Shown here: positions 1 to 11,879 of the stretch, in pieces
Layout: the number at the start of each line of letters is the position of its first letter
Position numbering within the stretch: the first letter of the stretch is position 1
DNA from: Solanum dulcamara
Lineage: Eukaryota; Streptophyta; Magnoliopsida; Solanales; Solanaceae
Direction: 5' to 3'
Assembly (NCBI RefSeq): GCF_947179165.1
Contig: NC_077238.1
Coordinates: 48,030,293 to 48,094,292 of the forward strand
DNA: 64,000 nucleotides
The notes under the pieces: model-generated
The model's input: the letters and a program-made list of their open reading frames with translations, nothing else
The model's database searches: none
What the model was told of the DNA's origin: nothing
Position numbers and translations under genes: made by a program

Positions 1-1700
1 AGTGTCCAGTTTGGACACCCATTATGACCTACGGGGTTGAATCGTGACACCTACGGGTGCTTCATTCTCCTTTTCCATCAACTCCATTAATTTCTTTAAC
101 ATTTAGGGCTATTTGTGCTTCCGCTAGCCTAAAACTATAATGGCTCCTATGTTGGCACATAATTAATAAGACAAGGGGTTGCTACTAGGATTCTCTTACA
201 AAATCACCTCAATGCCCCATTTGTTGCTAAGTCAATCCCACAAAATATTTTTATATAAAGTAAGAATATAATCATTTGCATAAATTTAGATCATCAAAAC
301 ATCATTCAATGGAGTACCTCATTAAAAACCTTTCTTTGAGTCACACATGTGAGAATTGGCCTTTCACAAGTATAATCCATCATTTCATAATCATCTCATC
401 ATTCTTTCATTTCATAAGACTCCTTTTGATCATAGACATTTGCTTTCATAAACATTCATTTTGGAGTCCAAGATTTTCATTCAAATTTTATTGAAACATA
501 GTGAACTAGGGGGTTCTATTCAATAAACTTTCAAATCATTTAGATCAGTGCTAGCATGCATGCGAGTAATAAAACACATCAATTAAGAGTCTTTAAAAAA
601 ACTCACCAATATACCTTAAAACCCTTTTCATGCTTTCATATAGGACCTTGATAAATCAACCATTTCATGAATTACGAGTCAATATAGGTTAATATAGATG
701 AATAAAATTCAAATATTCAATAATCCATATATTTGAAATCATAATATGAAAATTCATAAAATCCACAATTTAAAATGAGCTATTAGGTTTGAAAAAATAC
801 TTGGGCTCCATGGGTGGAAGAACCAATGAATGAGACCTACATACATTGGGGAATAAAACCTTAATGCTGCTCTGAAAGTGGAGACTTGAGGATCTTGAAG
901 TTAAACCCTAGACTTTGCTTGAGATGAAGGAGACTTTGGAAGGGGCTTTGGGAGAGGAGAGATTTCTGAATTTGGGACTATGTGTGAGAATGAGGGGTTC
1001 GCAATAGCTCAGGGTCCTTATATAGGGTCAATTTAGCCCCCAAACGACGTCACTTAAATGTTAAAACATAGGGAAGGACAAAAATGCCCTCTTTAAAACT
1101 GACCGGAATTGACCCTACGACTTGTCCATACATCCCATGGGACTTTCTATGAGTCATAAAGAGGACTCGTCCTGTAGGGTCTGGGAAAGACCTTGAGGAC
1201 TGAACCTCGGTAGTTTTTCTAGGACTCCCTCTACGATTCTTACTTGGCGATGAGTCATAGACTCGAGTCGTCCTGCAGGGTTAGAAAACCTCCAAATCTA
1301 TGCCTATGAAGTTTTGTTGTTGAGTCATACAACTCATTAAAAATTCTATGAGTCATATCATGGACTCGTAGACCCACTCTTTACCTTATCCAAATGGACA
1401 TCCTTAACCTCAGTCCTATGATTTACTCCTACGACTTGTAGACTTGAGTCGTAGGAGCTTATTTAGTCTTTTTTCCCCTAGAAATTTCCTTCATTTTGAC
1501 TTTTTGACTTATAGGGTCTTAACTATAGCGACTTGCATGATGATAGAAACTCAAAATTTACTCTCAAGCTTCTATTTTGGAACACAATCAAACATTGACA
1601 TTCTAAAATATTTCCTTCATGTCGAGTTCGATTTTGGGAGTTTTGCTCACTCGAATTCACTTCCAAAAGGCCCTACAGATGTCTTAATGCCTTAGCTATC
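1..1700 (-). repeat. LTR-like repeat cut by the window edge
   Basis: No protein family is readable here. The stretch has the layout of a long plant LTR on the minus strand: a TATA box near 1,016-1,027, a leader-like stretch on its low-coordinate side, and on its upstream side (1,090-1,450) a run of repeated 'tacgactcgtag' and 'gagtcata' type words. Similar words recur in the LTR fragments at 4,036 and 39,140. Neither end is clear: the left end lies near or beyond base 1 and the right end is a guess. Short open frames at 276-494 and 1,444-1,695 show no recognisable domain and I treat them as chance. Confidence 0.5.
1016..1027 (-). promoter_or_regulatory. LTR TATA box with upstream TGAGTCA words
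   Basis: On the minus strand the bases read CCCTATATAAGG, a strong plant TATA box. The sequence downstream of it (towards lower coordinates) is leader-like, as in an LTR R/U5. Upstream of it, 130 to 330 bases away, are four perfect TGAGTCA heptamers (1,150, 1,251, 1,321 and 1,349), the core recognised by GCN4/Opaque2-type plant bZIP factors. That these form an LTR enhancer is inference from position only. Confidence 0.45.
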
Positions 1701-2034
1701 ATAAAATTAAATCCAAAATTATAAATCAATCCCAATCTTTTTCTGAATTGACCTAGTCCTCACATCACTTAGATTTTGTCTGAGATAGCTAGCCTGAAAT
1801 TTTTTAAGTTACTACTCAAAAGTTTTTCTAGCTCAAAGCTTTCTCTATTGGCTTCTTATAATGATTGGAATGGGTTGTTATAGAATTAATTCCTTTTTGG
1901 ATAAAATAGATAAACCTGTTAATGAAGTAGAATTACCTCAAACTTCAATAACTTCAACGAACTCAAAAGTCAGCAATAAATCACACGAAAACTAGATACT
2001 TGTTTATAAGAAAATATATGTAGAGGAAGTATAT
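1701..2034. other. No gene seen
   Basis: AT-rich sequence without a coding frame or recognisable domain. It is the left flank of the solo LTR; before that insertion it was continuous with the short stretch at 4,022-4,035. Confidence 0.4.
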
Positions 2035-4021
2035 TGTCATGACCCAAACTAAACCCTACATGTGACATGATAATTAGAATCCCAAAGAACTCCAATCTAG
2101 TATCTTAGCATACATAGCATGATATGAAATAACATATAATGAAGAGTAAAATAATTGCAGAAGAAAGTCCCAAAATATGGAAATCTCGATATAAGAGAAA
2201 TCAAAACATAGCATTCAAAATGAATAAAACATACTCTACTAGTTTGAAAATACCTCTACTAATATAAATGGAGGCATAGAACAAACCCTAGCTCACTCAA
2301 ACATGAAGGAGTACATAATTATGGACATAAAAAAAGACATATCAGGTTCACCCTCGAATCATAAAAGCGCACCAAAAGAATCTAACCCTAAGTAGAATTC
2401 TGAACTAGCCACGGGGATGAGTGGGAGCGTCGTGACCTATATTATGAAATAATATAAGCAAAAGTATGCATTAGTACATGGAATGTACTAAGTATATCAG
2501 AAACATGCATAATATAAATATAGGATATGATAAGTATGAACATGAGAGGCATGACAAAAATAACTTGAAAACCGTGAAGTAAATCATAAAGTCATGAGAT
2601 CAGGTCAATGCATTATGGAAACAAAATATAAGAAAGCTTATAATAAAATATAGTCATTTTTGGGCTATGGACCATAACTAATAATAAAACCATTTGAGAT
2701 ATAACATAGAGTCCGGTATAACCCATACATTAAAAAAGGAGATGTTAACCCATATCATTAACATCATGAGCTATATGCATATCCATTATCTAAGTCATTT
2801 AATACAACATATGGAGTACATAGTTTGGGACTAGAAGTGGCTACTAGATGCTCCCTTACCAAGGCACAGACTTAAGCCCTCTCGATGCTAAGTCAAATTC
2901 CAATGGAATAGATAAAAAAAATCAAATATCACCATATCATTAGGAAAGGCAATTTACATGTACCAATTCACATCATAAAAATCATATAAGACTAGCACCT
3001 TAAATAATGATTTCATAACATGTTCATAAAGACACTTACCTTTTAAAGCATCTAAATCATACTTTCATTCACATTGTGAGAAAACCTTTAATAATTCATT
3101 GATACATTCTTGGAAATATCCTTGAAACGTCGTTCGTTACTTTCATAAATATTCATAAATCCTTCATAGATTTCATGATCAAACTTCAAAGTTCATAGTT
3201 GCAAATCATAGGTTTAATGCATGGGTCCAATGTGAAATCAATTGAAAATCATATATCTTAGTAAATTTATGCAAAATAATATAGAATAATATGAATTGAA
3301 TCAAAATAGAAAGACCCATAAAGAATTCATATGAAACCCTTATTGAATTGGATGAAATTAATATAGAAGATTGAGATCCTTTGGGACTCAATGGATCAAA
3401 GGGATCCATTGGTGGATTCTCAAAAACATGGATAATCAAGGCCCTAAAAGCAAGCTTCTAATAATGAAGACTTGTTGACTTGAAACCCTAGGTTTGACTT
3501 GGAGAAGAAACTTTGGATAGAATTCTAGAGAGAAGATTTTTCAGTGGGGGTGTTTAAGAGAGAATGATGAAATATTTGGAGGGTTTGGGTAGTTATAGGT
3601 GTTGGGAAAATAGCCTAAAATGTCATGTATTAGTATAAAAAAATAGAAAAATGTTTGGATTGCCCCTACATTTAACTATCATAACTCTTTATATGGACCC
3701 CTACATGGTCCATATAAGTTTCCATGGACCGTATAGGTGTGTTGGAAAGGAGGGGATCTTGGGTTCCTAGAGGGGTAGGGTTCACAAACCAATCCATGGT
3801 CCATGAAGGTTTTCACGGCTCGTGGATCCTTACGTAGGACCTTACCTAAATTTCCCACTTCTCATGCTCACTTTTATGGTATCCTTTACTGATCGTGGTT
3901 TCTTTAACGGTCCGCACAAGGGTCCATATATAACCTTTTCTCTGAAATTTCCTATGGATAGGTCTATGGTCTATAGGACCTTATATAGACCGTATGACCG
4001 TCCGTATAGTTTGTCTTGACA
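2035..4021 (-). repeat. Solo LTR of a gypsy-type retrotransposon
   Basis: The block begins TGTCATGACCC and ends TTGACA on the plus strand, so read on the minus strand it starts TGTCAAG and ends ATGACA, the usual TG...CA limits of an LTR. The four bases ATAT flank it on both sides (2,031-2,034 and 4,022-4,025), consistent with a target-site duplication. A minus-strand TATA-like ACCTATAACT lies at about 3,591-3,600, roughly 425 bases in from the LTR start, which is a normal U3 length. There is no gag-pol and no second LTR next to it, so it is best read as the product of LTR-LTR recombination. An open frame at 3,206-3,439 inside it has no known domain. Confidence 0.6.
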
Positions 4022-4035
4022 ATATTTCACTTTTG

Positions 4036-4395
4036 GTGTAACACTTCAACTATTTTAACTTAGAAAAATTCAGAAAATCCAGAGAAAAGTTGTGAAATGT
4101 ATTGTCCAGTGGACCACACATGGGACATACGACCTATAGGAGCTACTATAAGTAGTAGGTGGGACTCGTAGAGTGCCCCAAAACTTAGCCAAATTTCAAA
4201 AGTATAGACCAGTTCTTACAAATGAGAGTTACGAGCCATTAAAGGAGTTTCGACCCATAGGGTCCATCGTAGGGTCAAGTGTCATATTCCACTATCTACT
4301 GGAATGTGCACTGACTTCAACTAATGGGTCCTATGACCCATAAGAGTTCCTACGGATCGTAGGAGTGTTTGTAGGCCCCAAAACCTTTTTATCAT
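4036..4395 (+). repeat. LTR fragment, same family as element E
   Basis: It starts TGTAACACTTC and runs in parallel with the start of the 3' LTR of element E (41,770 onward) for about 360 bases, sharing 'actattttaacttag', 'gttgtgaa', 'atccagtgg' and 'gtgggact' blocks in the same order. It stops abruptly near 4,395, where an LTR of another family (as in element D) begins in the opposite orientation. No coding sequence. Confidence 0.65.
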
Positions 4396-4404
4396 GACCT
4401 AATT

Positions 4405-5746
4405 TCCCTGGTGATAATGGCGCCTACTATGACCCATTCATAGGCAAGACAACCCAAATCCTGAAACTGTGTGTAATGGCATGTTAGGGTAGAAGAACGC
4501 CAATCCAACTAAGATTAATAATGCAATAACAGGAACACAAATGAAAGGCGGTAGCACAACGAAATATATATACAAATAAAAGATCCCTCTCCGAACTTAG
4601 AAGTCATACATACAAAGCTACTATAAAATGAGTACATGTCCCAAGAAGAGTTTTAGTCTGAAAGGTGGACCACAGAAACAAGGTTATCTCATAAAGCAAA
4701 ATACAGACAAAATATATGTATAGAGGGAGACAGGTAAATCCAGAATGCTAAGTGCTCAACCTCACCTCTGATCAAGACTATAGCTGGCTCGAATCAATGC
4801 CGATAGCTAGTACTCAAACTTGCATCACAAAAACAGATGCAGAGTGTAGTATGAGTACCAAAACAATAGGTACACAGTAGGCATCAAAGGACGACTGAGC
4901 AACATAAGAAAAAGTAAATTGAAATGCGAAAAACTAATCACAACCAAGGATAGAAACAAAGATTTAAGGTAGATATGTACATGAGCGTACTCAACATACA
5001 AAGAGACAAAAACTATCTAAATCTATCGGGCTCCCATAAACTCGACTGGTACACTCGTGTACAAGTCTAAAAGTAACAACCTGAATGGACTTCCATAGGC
5101 CTAGAAAGAGCATATATAGTTGAAGTAAAATGAACGGGTCCGATTAAGTTCTAATAATGCCATAACTTCCCACGGACTTGAACTAAACCATCCCGAGAGC
5201 CTGAATATTTACAATAAAGTTGAAAATAGTTAAGGACTTGAATCGAAGATTCATCAGAGGACTAAGGACTCAAACCGAGATTTAAAGGTAACCAAGGAAT
5301 TGAACCAAGGTGATAGATAATCGTGGAGCTTAACAACGTGCAAAAGGGACCAAGGACTCAAACCCCAGAAATAGATAATCATGGACTTGAACCACGTGCA
5401 AAAGAGAGATCACAAACTTGAACTGGGTAAGGTTAGCTAAGGACTCTAACCAAAGCTAGTGAGTAGAGATGGACTTGAACCAAGGTTGATAAAGGCGGTG
5501 GAATCGAACCACAACTAAGTAATCCAGGGACTTAGACAGAGACAATAATACAAAGGCAAGGGCTTGAACCCTACCCAGTGGAGTGATTTGGAGACTTGAA
5601 CCATGAACAAAAGTGAGTTAGTCAGAATTAGGATCAGCGGCCAACCGAGTGTCACTGGGAATACCCCTAATCTGAATGCCATCAATAAATCCCTTTAGTC
5701 CAAACCACATCCAACTAGAATTGACGAGTAGACTTTCGGAACCAAG
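4405..5746 (-). repeat. LTR fragment related to element D, carrying a motif array
   Basis: From about 4,405 the sequence follows the layout of the LTRs of element D: 'atggcgcctactat', then 'aggcaag', then 'ggctcgaat', then 'gcagagtgtagtatgagtacc', matching 30,886-31,345 and 38,515-38,975 in the same order though quite diverged. The right part (5,175-5,601) holds an array of short repeats listed separately. The fragment ends where the 3' LTR of element A begins at 5,747, which suggests that A inserted into it. The open frame at 5,618-5,905 crosses that junction and is not a gene. Confidence 0.5.
5175..5601 (-). repeat. Degenerate short tandem array of tRNA B-box-like words
   Basis: The plus strand repeats a word close to GGACTTGAACC about thirteen times at irregular 25-60 base spacing. 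On the minus strand this is GGTTCAAGTCC, which fits the RNA polymerase III B-box consensus GWTCRANNC (the tRNA T-loop). Seven copies match that consensus exactly: 5,175, 5,297, 5,384, 5,472, 5,501, 5,561 and 5,593; the others carry one or two changes. I see no A box at tRNA spacing and no cloverleaf, so these are not tRNA genes. Confidence 0.6.
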
Positions 5747-8413
5747 TGTCATGAACCAAAAATTAAGGTCATGATGGCACATATCCAAAGCTCCATCCTG
5801 ATGTGTAAGCCTAAAAGTAAAACCATTCGAGACTCCCACAGGAAAGTTAGGCCACAAAACACAATAAAATAACAACAACAAAATTATCCAAAAACCTGGT
5901 ATCATAAATTTAAGAGGATCTAATTACAAATCTGAGTCTGAATACACATTATAAGTTTCTGAATATAGTAAAGACTGTAAATGAAAGATAGACTAGCGGC
6001 AATCCGAATCCCAAGATCTTATCATTGATTTGATGATGATGTATCTGCTAGAAATCAACTATGCTGGACACCTGGCTAGAATCTGCATCAAAAGGGACAC
6101 AGAAGTATTGGTGAGTACAATCCATATGTACCCAGTTGGTTTAACCGACTAAGTATAAGGAATTAATCAAAAATATGAAATAAACTAATGAACACTTCCA
6201 CCTGCACGCAGAAAAGTCCCACTCCGGCACTATCGCGAATTTATATAAAACGGCATGATTAAAGTAAACACATAAATACTATTCAATATCACAGTTAAAT
6301 AGATAGGTCAAGTATCACAGATATCAATGCAATGTAATGCAATATGATGATGAAATAATATGATGATACGGTGCGATCAAGGCTATCGCATAACCTGTCG
6401 TATACACCTGTCGAGCTATGCTACTAAGTAGGACTCATAGGGGTCTCACAGACCATATACCTCAACACAATCTAAATGTATCAACTACCTCACCACCCAT
6501 CTTGTGGCCAAGGACTCATGATACTAATATTTCTTCTGCTTGCCACCTACTCATGGTCAAGGATATATGAAAGTGTCACATTTTCTTTCTCAAAAAGAAT
6601 TTTTCCACAGTTCTCAACATCCCAATGATCAATGATAATATGAATGAAGATTAATACATTCACATCATATAAGGCATGGAGGTAATATACAACTCAACAT
6701 GTAATACAAGGTTTAAAGTTTTCAAAACTTAATCTAAACATGATATTCACCCTCAATAGATAGTAGTGGGAAGGAAATGCCTCGAGTTAAGTGTTCATCC
6801 ATTTTCTACAATATTTCACTACTAAGGTATTCTCAAACCCCCTAACTCAACCCCTCCAGTGGGAATTTCAAGTAAAATAACCTTTCCACATATCTAACTA
6901 AGTTAAGTCATGGATTACACAGTCTCAAAACAGACAAGATATCAAATAAGGCCTCCACATGGCTACACAACACATATAAGCCCCCACACGGGCATCAAAA
7001 TATAAATAAGACCCCACACGGGCATATCAAAGTAAATTAACAGTCCCAAATTATATTACGACCCCATCTCAAAGTCTACAATATAGAATTTACTAATTAC
7101 CCTAACTCAACACCAAAAAGGATAGCCAAACCTACCTAGAAGGCTGAAACTTTGCACGAACGCTCTAGCCAGATCTTAAATAACAAATACCAACTCCAAA
7201 ACGATTACTCACTATCAAAAATGACAAGAGTTCATCAAAAGAAATCTAATGATACCCATATTGCAAGGTTTTAATTTCGCGGTCAAAATGGTTCAATATT
7301 CGCTTAAAAATTGAAAGGGGTGAATCTAGAATTTTATTTTAAAAACTTGTTCTACACATCAAGAGAAGTTTGTGGTTGAAAAGTCCATAAAATTTGAGTA
7401 AGAATCGAGTTCAAAATTTCCATTTTTAGTTTATGGAAAATCAAGGAATTTGGAGTTAAAAATCGAGAAATTGGAAGTTTAAATCTAAAGATATTAAATG
7501 GAAAGGGTTTTAGGTTGAAAAATTACTTACCAAATGTTTTTCCACAAAATTCCTCAATCTAATTTCCTTCTCCGATCTCTCACAAGTTAAAAATGGAGAA
7601 AAAGACTCAAAATTCCGTCTATAGACCCTCAGGTGTCGCTAAAGCGGTCGTTCGCTTTTGTGGACAATGTTCGCTTTCCCGGACGTTCGCTAAAGCTGAC
7701 ATTGTTTGCAAAAGATGAATCTGCACCAGAAAACCAGATACTGAAAGACGGCAAAGTTTAAGTCTTTGATTGGACCCTCGAAATTTGTTTGAAGTTCGAT
7801 AAAAATAAACTGTATATGTAACCCCACTAAATTTGACATTTTGGACTCAATGGAATCATCGAATTTTCGAAAAAAAGTCGTTATGATAAAATTACCCTAC
7901 CGAACCCCCATTTAGCTTGAAACTTAACTTTTAGCCTAAAATCTTAAAACGACAATTACTATTCCAGGGCTCTAAGTCAATGCTCAACTAGACCAAACTC
8001 GACGTTCCGGATGCAGCAGAACTGGTAGGATTTCCATCCAACGCTCGAATCTCAATATGTTGACAAAAGTCAAACAAAAAAATTTAAAACCACACCTCCC
8101 AACTTAAGACCCTAAATTCATATATCAACCCCAAATTTGATTCCGTCGAATCTCCTAGATCAATTTTTACATTTCGGAATTGCTAAAATCAACAGAATTC
8201 AATTATAAGACTTAAAACTCCGAATGGGATAAAATCTCATATTTAAAACCACTTAAGCCTTAAAGCTCAAAAAATTGCATAATTCACAATCTAATAAGAC
8301 TCAAATAATTCAAACTTACACAAATTGGTCAAATAACACTCGAGGACACTAATAAGAGGGGTAAAATGGTAATTTTGCAAAAAATTCTTAAAATGACTCT
8401 CAAGGTCATTACA
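5747..8413 (-). repeat. Element A 3' LTR
   Basis: About 2.67 kb. On the minus strand it starts TGTAATGACC directly after the end of pol and ends TTCATGACA. Its low-coordinate end (5,747-5,940) matches the remnant 5' LTR at 13,419-13,613, which fixes the element's limits. It contains short tandem copies of a 'ccacacgggcat' word (about 6,950-7,030) and a 'tcgctaaagc' word cluster (7,630-7,700) that also occurs in the LTR of element D. No gene. Confidence 0.75.
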
Positions 8414-8439
8414 TCATCCACCACTAAAACTAATATTCA

Positions 8440-8870
8440 TCCTTGAACATAAGATAAAGAAAGGTACTTGGAGTCTAAAAAATCTTAGTGTTCCAGAACC
8501 GCATAACAGACTCTATCTCCTAAGTCGCCTTCTCAAGAGGCTGATGCCGCCACTGTTCCATGACGGTAGTAATCTTCTTTGTCCTAAGCCTACGAAGCTG
8601 CCTGTTTGGGATAGCTTCCGGCTCCTCCTCATAAATTAAATCTGGACCCAACTCTACAGCATCATAAGAAATCACATGGGACTCATCCAGTATATACTTA
8701 CGAAGCATGGAGACATAAAACAATGGATGGATAGCTTCCAATCTAGGGGACAAGGACAATTCATAAGCCACCCACCACTCTCCTTAGAATCTCGGGCTAA
8801 GCTTTTTCTTCTTCCCAAATCTCATCACACCCTTTATGAGCGATATTTTAAGCCATACACAATCACCCAC
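8440..8870 (-). pseudogene. Element A integrase C-terminus and chromodomain
   Basis: The longest open piece is 8,520-8,771. It reads the post-catalytic integrase region with the conserved stretch 'HPLFYVSMLRKY', then the linker 'ELGPDLIYEEEPEAI' and the start of a chromodomain ('VMEQWRHQPLEKAT'). In the intact family this domain reads histone marks and steers insertion to heterochromatin. The frame ends at 8,520, short of the usual chromodomain end, so the domain is truncated by a stop. It sits immediately before the 3' LTR, as expected. Confidence 0.75.
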
Positions 8871-8942
8871 TATGAACACTAACAGATAAACCCTCCTATC
8901 AGCATAGCTCTTCTAACGACTCTAGGCTATCAATAGTTGACT

Positions 8943-9788
8943 CTAAATCAAGCATACTCGCTTCATAGCATCCCTGAGTAAGTTAGTATCCAATCCAACT
9001 AAATAAAACCACCCAATAGGAGATCGGCACCTATGACCATACGATGCCTCAAACAATGCTATCTGAATGCTGGAGTGATAACTGTTATTATAGGCAAACT
9101 CCGATAAAGGGCAAGTGTTGGTCCCATCAGGCACCAAAATCAATCACACATGCCTTAAGTATATCCTCCAACACGTGAATAGTCTACTCGAACTGACCAT
9201 CAATCTAGGGATGAATGTTGTTCTCATGTCTAACCGCATACCCAAACCATGCTGCAATGCCTCCCAAAAGTGAGAGGTGAACACAGAACCCTGATCTAAC
9301 ACAATAAAGATAGGCACCTATGAAACCAAACATTATCATAAAGGTAGATCCTAGCTAAATGCTCCGCATTGTAGCTAGCATAATGGGTTGATTTGTTCAA
9401 TCGGTCCACAATCACCCAAACAGAGTCATACTTACCTAATGCCATGGGTAACCCAAACACAAAGTCCATGGTAATACACTTCCACTTCCAGTTGGGAATA
9501 GGCATCCTTTGCATTGGAACACCAGGTTTCTGATGCTCATACTTCACTTGACAATTTAGATACTTAGCCACAAAATAAACAATGTCTCTATTCATGCCAC
9601 ACCACCAATAGTGTTGTTTCAAGTAATGAAACATCTTTTCCGCTCTCAGGTGAATAGAATAATTGGAACAATGAGCCTCTTCCAATATCATCGTACCCAA
9701 TAATAACCTTGGACACACAAATACAACAATTAATCCTCAAAAAATCCTCTGTATCAAGAGAGGCTGATTTAGCTTCACCCCTTAACAC
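8943..9788 (-). pseudogene. Element A integrase remnant
   Basis: The piece 9,296-9,718 holds the N-terminal zinc region (EEAH...H, then YLNCQ, in which the first Cys of the usual Cys-x2-Cys is Tyr) and the start of the DDE core with 'ITMDFVFGLP', which gives the first catalytic Asp. The second Asp region lies just below 9,300 and is interrupted by stops. The piece 8,943-9,143 is the later core with '[14 protein letters not shown]' and 'RCRSPIGW', a signature of plant gypsy integrases. The three pieces are in different frames. Intact integrase would join the cDNA to the genome; this copy cannot. Confidence 0.8.
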
Positions 9789-9879
9789 TTTGTCTCAAAT
9801 GGCCCTTAACTTGTCAACCTTAAACTGGTGTGTGCGAATCTGGTCCATCAAAGTAGATCTAGACTCCATAAAGGCCAAA

Positions 9880-11387
9880 ATGCTATGATATGTAGAAATA
9901 TCAAGTCGAACCAACTACCTAGCCATTGACTGAACCTCCAAAGCCGAAGGCCTCTCATCCGCCTTAAGAAAGGACAAACTACCCATACTAGATGCTTTAC
10001 AACTCAGGGCATCCACTACCATATTAGCTTTGTCCGGATGATAAAGATATACTTAAGGCTATGGTGGTTAGTAAAGACCTCATAATGCACACCATTGAGA
10101 TAGTACCCCCAGAACTTCAGAACAAACACCTCCGCTGCCAACTCTAAGTCATTGGTAGGATAGTTTTTCTGATGCACCTTCAATTAATGAGAAGCATAAA
10201 CTATAACTCTACCCTTTTGCATTAACACACCACCCATGCCAACTCCCAAAGCATCACAAAACACTATAAAGGCCACAACCTCTTTGGGTAAGGCTAGAAT
10301 AGGTGCTGAAGTCAATAACTCCTTGAGCTTTTGAAAGCTCTCCTTACGCTCATCAGTCCACTAAAATGCCACGGTCTTTTGAGGTAACCTAGTCAATGGG
10401 GTTGCAATAAAAGAGAAGCCCTGAACAAACCAATGATAATATCCTACCAACCCAATAAAACTCCAAATCTCTATAACCAAAGTAGGCCTAACCCAATCAT
10501 GAACCACTGCAACTTTGGAAAGATTGACCCTAATACCATCCTTGGTCACCACATGACCCAAGAATGCTACAGACTCAAGCTAAAACTTACATTTAGAGAT
10601 TTTTTCATATAACTTCTCCTCTCTCAATATTTGGAGGACTGTCCTCAAGCGACTAATATGGTCTACCTTATTCTTGGAATAAATCAGGATATCATCAAAA
10701 ATATAACCACGAATGAGTCCAAAGCTGGAATACCCATTTCATCAACTCCATAAAAGCAGCCAGGGCATTAGTCAACCCGAAGGACATAACCACACACTCA
10801 TAATGCCCATAATGAGTCCTAAATGTAGTCTTCGAGATATTAGATTCTCAAACTCTCAATTGATGGTAACCCGATCTCGAATCAATTTTAAAGAACACCG
10901 ATGCACCCTGAAGCTGGTCAATATAAATCATCAATACTAGGAAGAGGATACTTGTTCTTGATGGTGACTTTGTTCAACTATCGTAGGTCAATACATATCC
11001 TAATAGTACCATCCTTCTTCTTCACAAATAAGACCGGTGCACCCTACGATGATACACTAGGTCGAATAAACTCCTTCTTCAATAAATCTTCCAATTTTTC
11101 TTCAATTCTACCAGAGCCATCTGATAAGGAGAAATAGAGATAGGCTTGGTGCCTATCTCAAAATCAATCATAAAATCGATATCACGGGCAGGAGGAACAC
11201 TCGGTAAGTCTGTAGAAAACACATCCATAAATTCTCTCTCCACCCTCGTAGTCACTAATGGAGATAACTCCATATTGAGATCAAGTACATGATCCAAATA
11301 ATACAAACTACCCTTATCCATCAACCGATGAGCACGAATATAAGATATCACTCCCTTAGGATAGGAACTCGGATTACCCTTCAACAC
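9880..11387 (-). pseudogene. Element A reverse transcriptase and RNase H remnant
   Basis: 11,079-11,387 is the N-terminal RT region ('FMDVFSTDLPSVPPARDIDF'). The palm follows at 10,600-11,080, with the catalytic pair readable near 10,680-10,720 as FDDILIYSK. 10,361-10,561 is the thumb/connection ('GLVGYYHWFVQGFS'). RNase H is spread over 9,950-10,350 with many stops, including the 'DALS'-like end near 10,000. Family function is copying element RNA into DNA. The frames are broken at several points and I do not see one continuous product. Confidence 0.8.
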
Positions 11388-11583
11388 TTAGCTAGAAAGC
11401 TAGGATAATCTAAGGTAAAAGTATATGCATAAAAATATAATATAGCATGACAAGGAGATAACTAGTCCATACCTAATACCACATCAAAATCAAGTATGTC
11501 TAATAAAATGTCTGCATGAGTCTCTCTACCCAAAAATATCACCAAACACCTCTGATATACCTGATCCACCACTAAGGACTCAC

Positions 11584-11849
11584 CTATCGGGTAGAAACAA
11601 TAATAGGAAAAAAAAGAGGCTCACACACATAATAACTATCCACATCAAAATAGGTCAACACATAAGAATAGGTAGACCCTGGATTAAATAATACTGAATG
11701 AGGATGCTGGCAAACCAGAACAATACCAGTAATAATTGCATAAGAGGCCTCCACATTAGATCTACCTGGTATAGCATAGCATAGCTTACGGTCACATCTA
11801 ACATGCAAACCACCACAAGTACCACCTCTAACTCCACCCTTGGTGCCAC
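11584..11849 (-). pseudogene. Element A aspartic protease with Asp-to-Asn active site
   Basis: The retropepsin core reads 'VLFNPGSTYSYV' in the frame 11,584-11,808. Relatives carry D in place of N in the D-x-G-S/T motif, so the catalytic Asp is Asn here, a single G-to-A type change. The same sequence in another frame (11,655-11,849) is a shadow. The protease lies between gag and RT as usual and would cut the polyprotein; this copy should be inactive. Confidence 0.7.
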
Positions 11850-11879
11850 CTCAAGTGACTTATAAAGTTCCTCACACGG

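Noticed and set aside
5175..5601. Cluster of possible tRNA genes, because of repeated T-loop-like words
   Set aside because: No A box at the right distance, no acceptor stem or anticodon arm around any copy.
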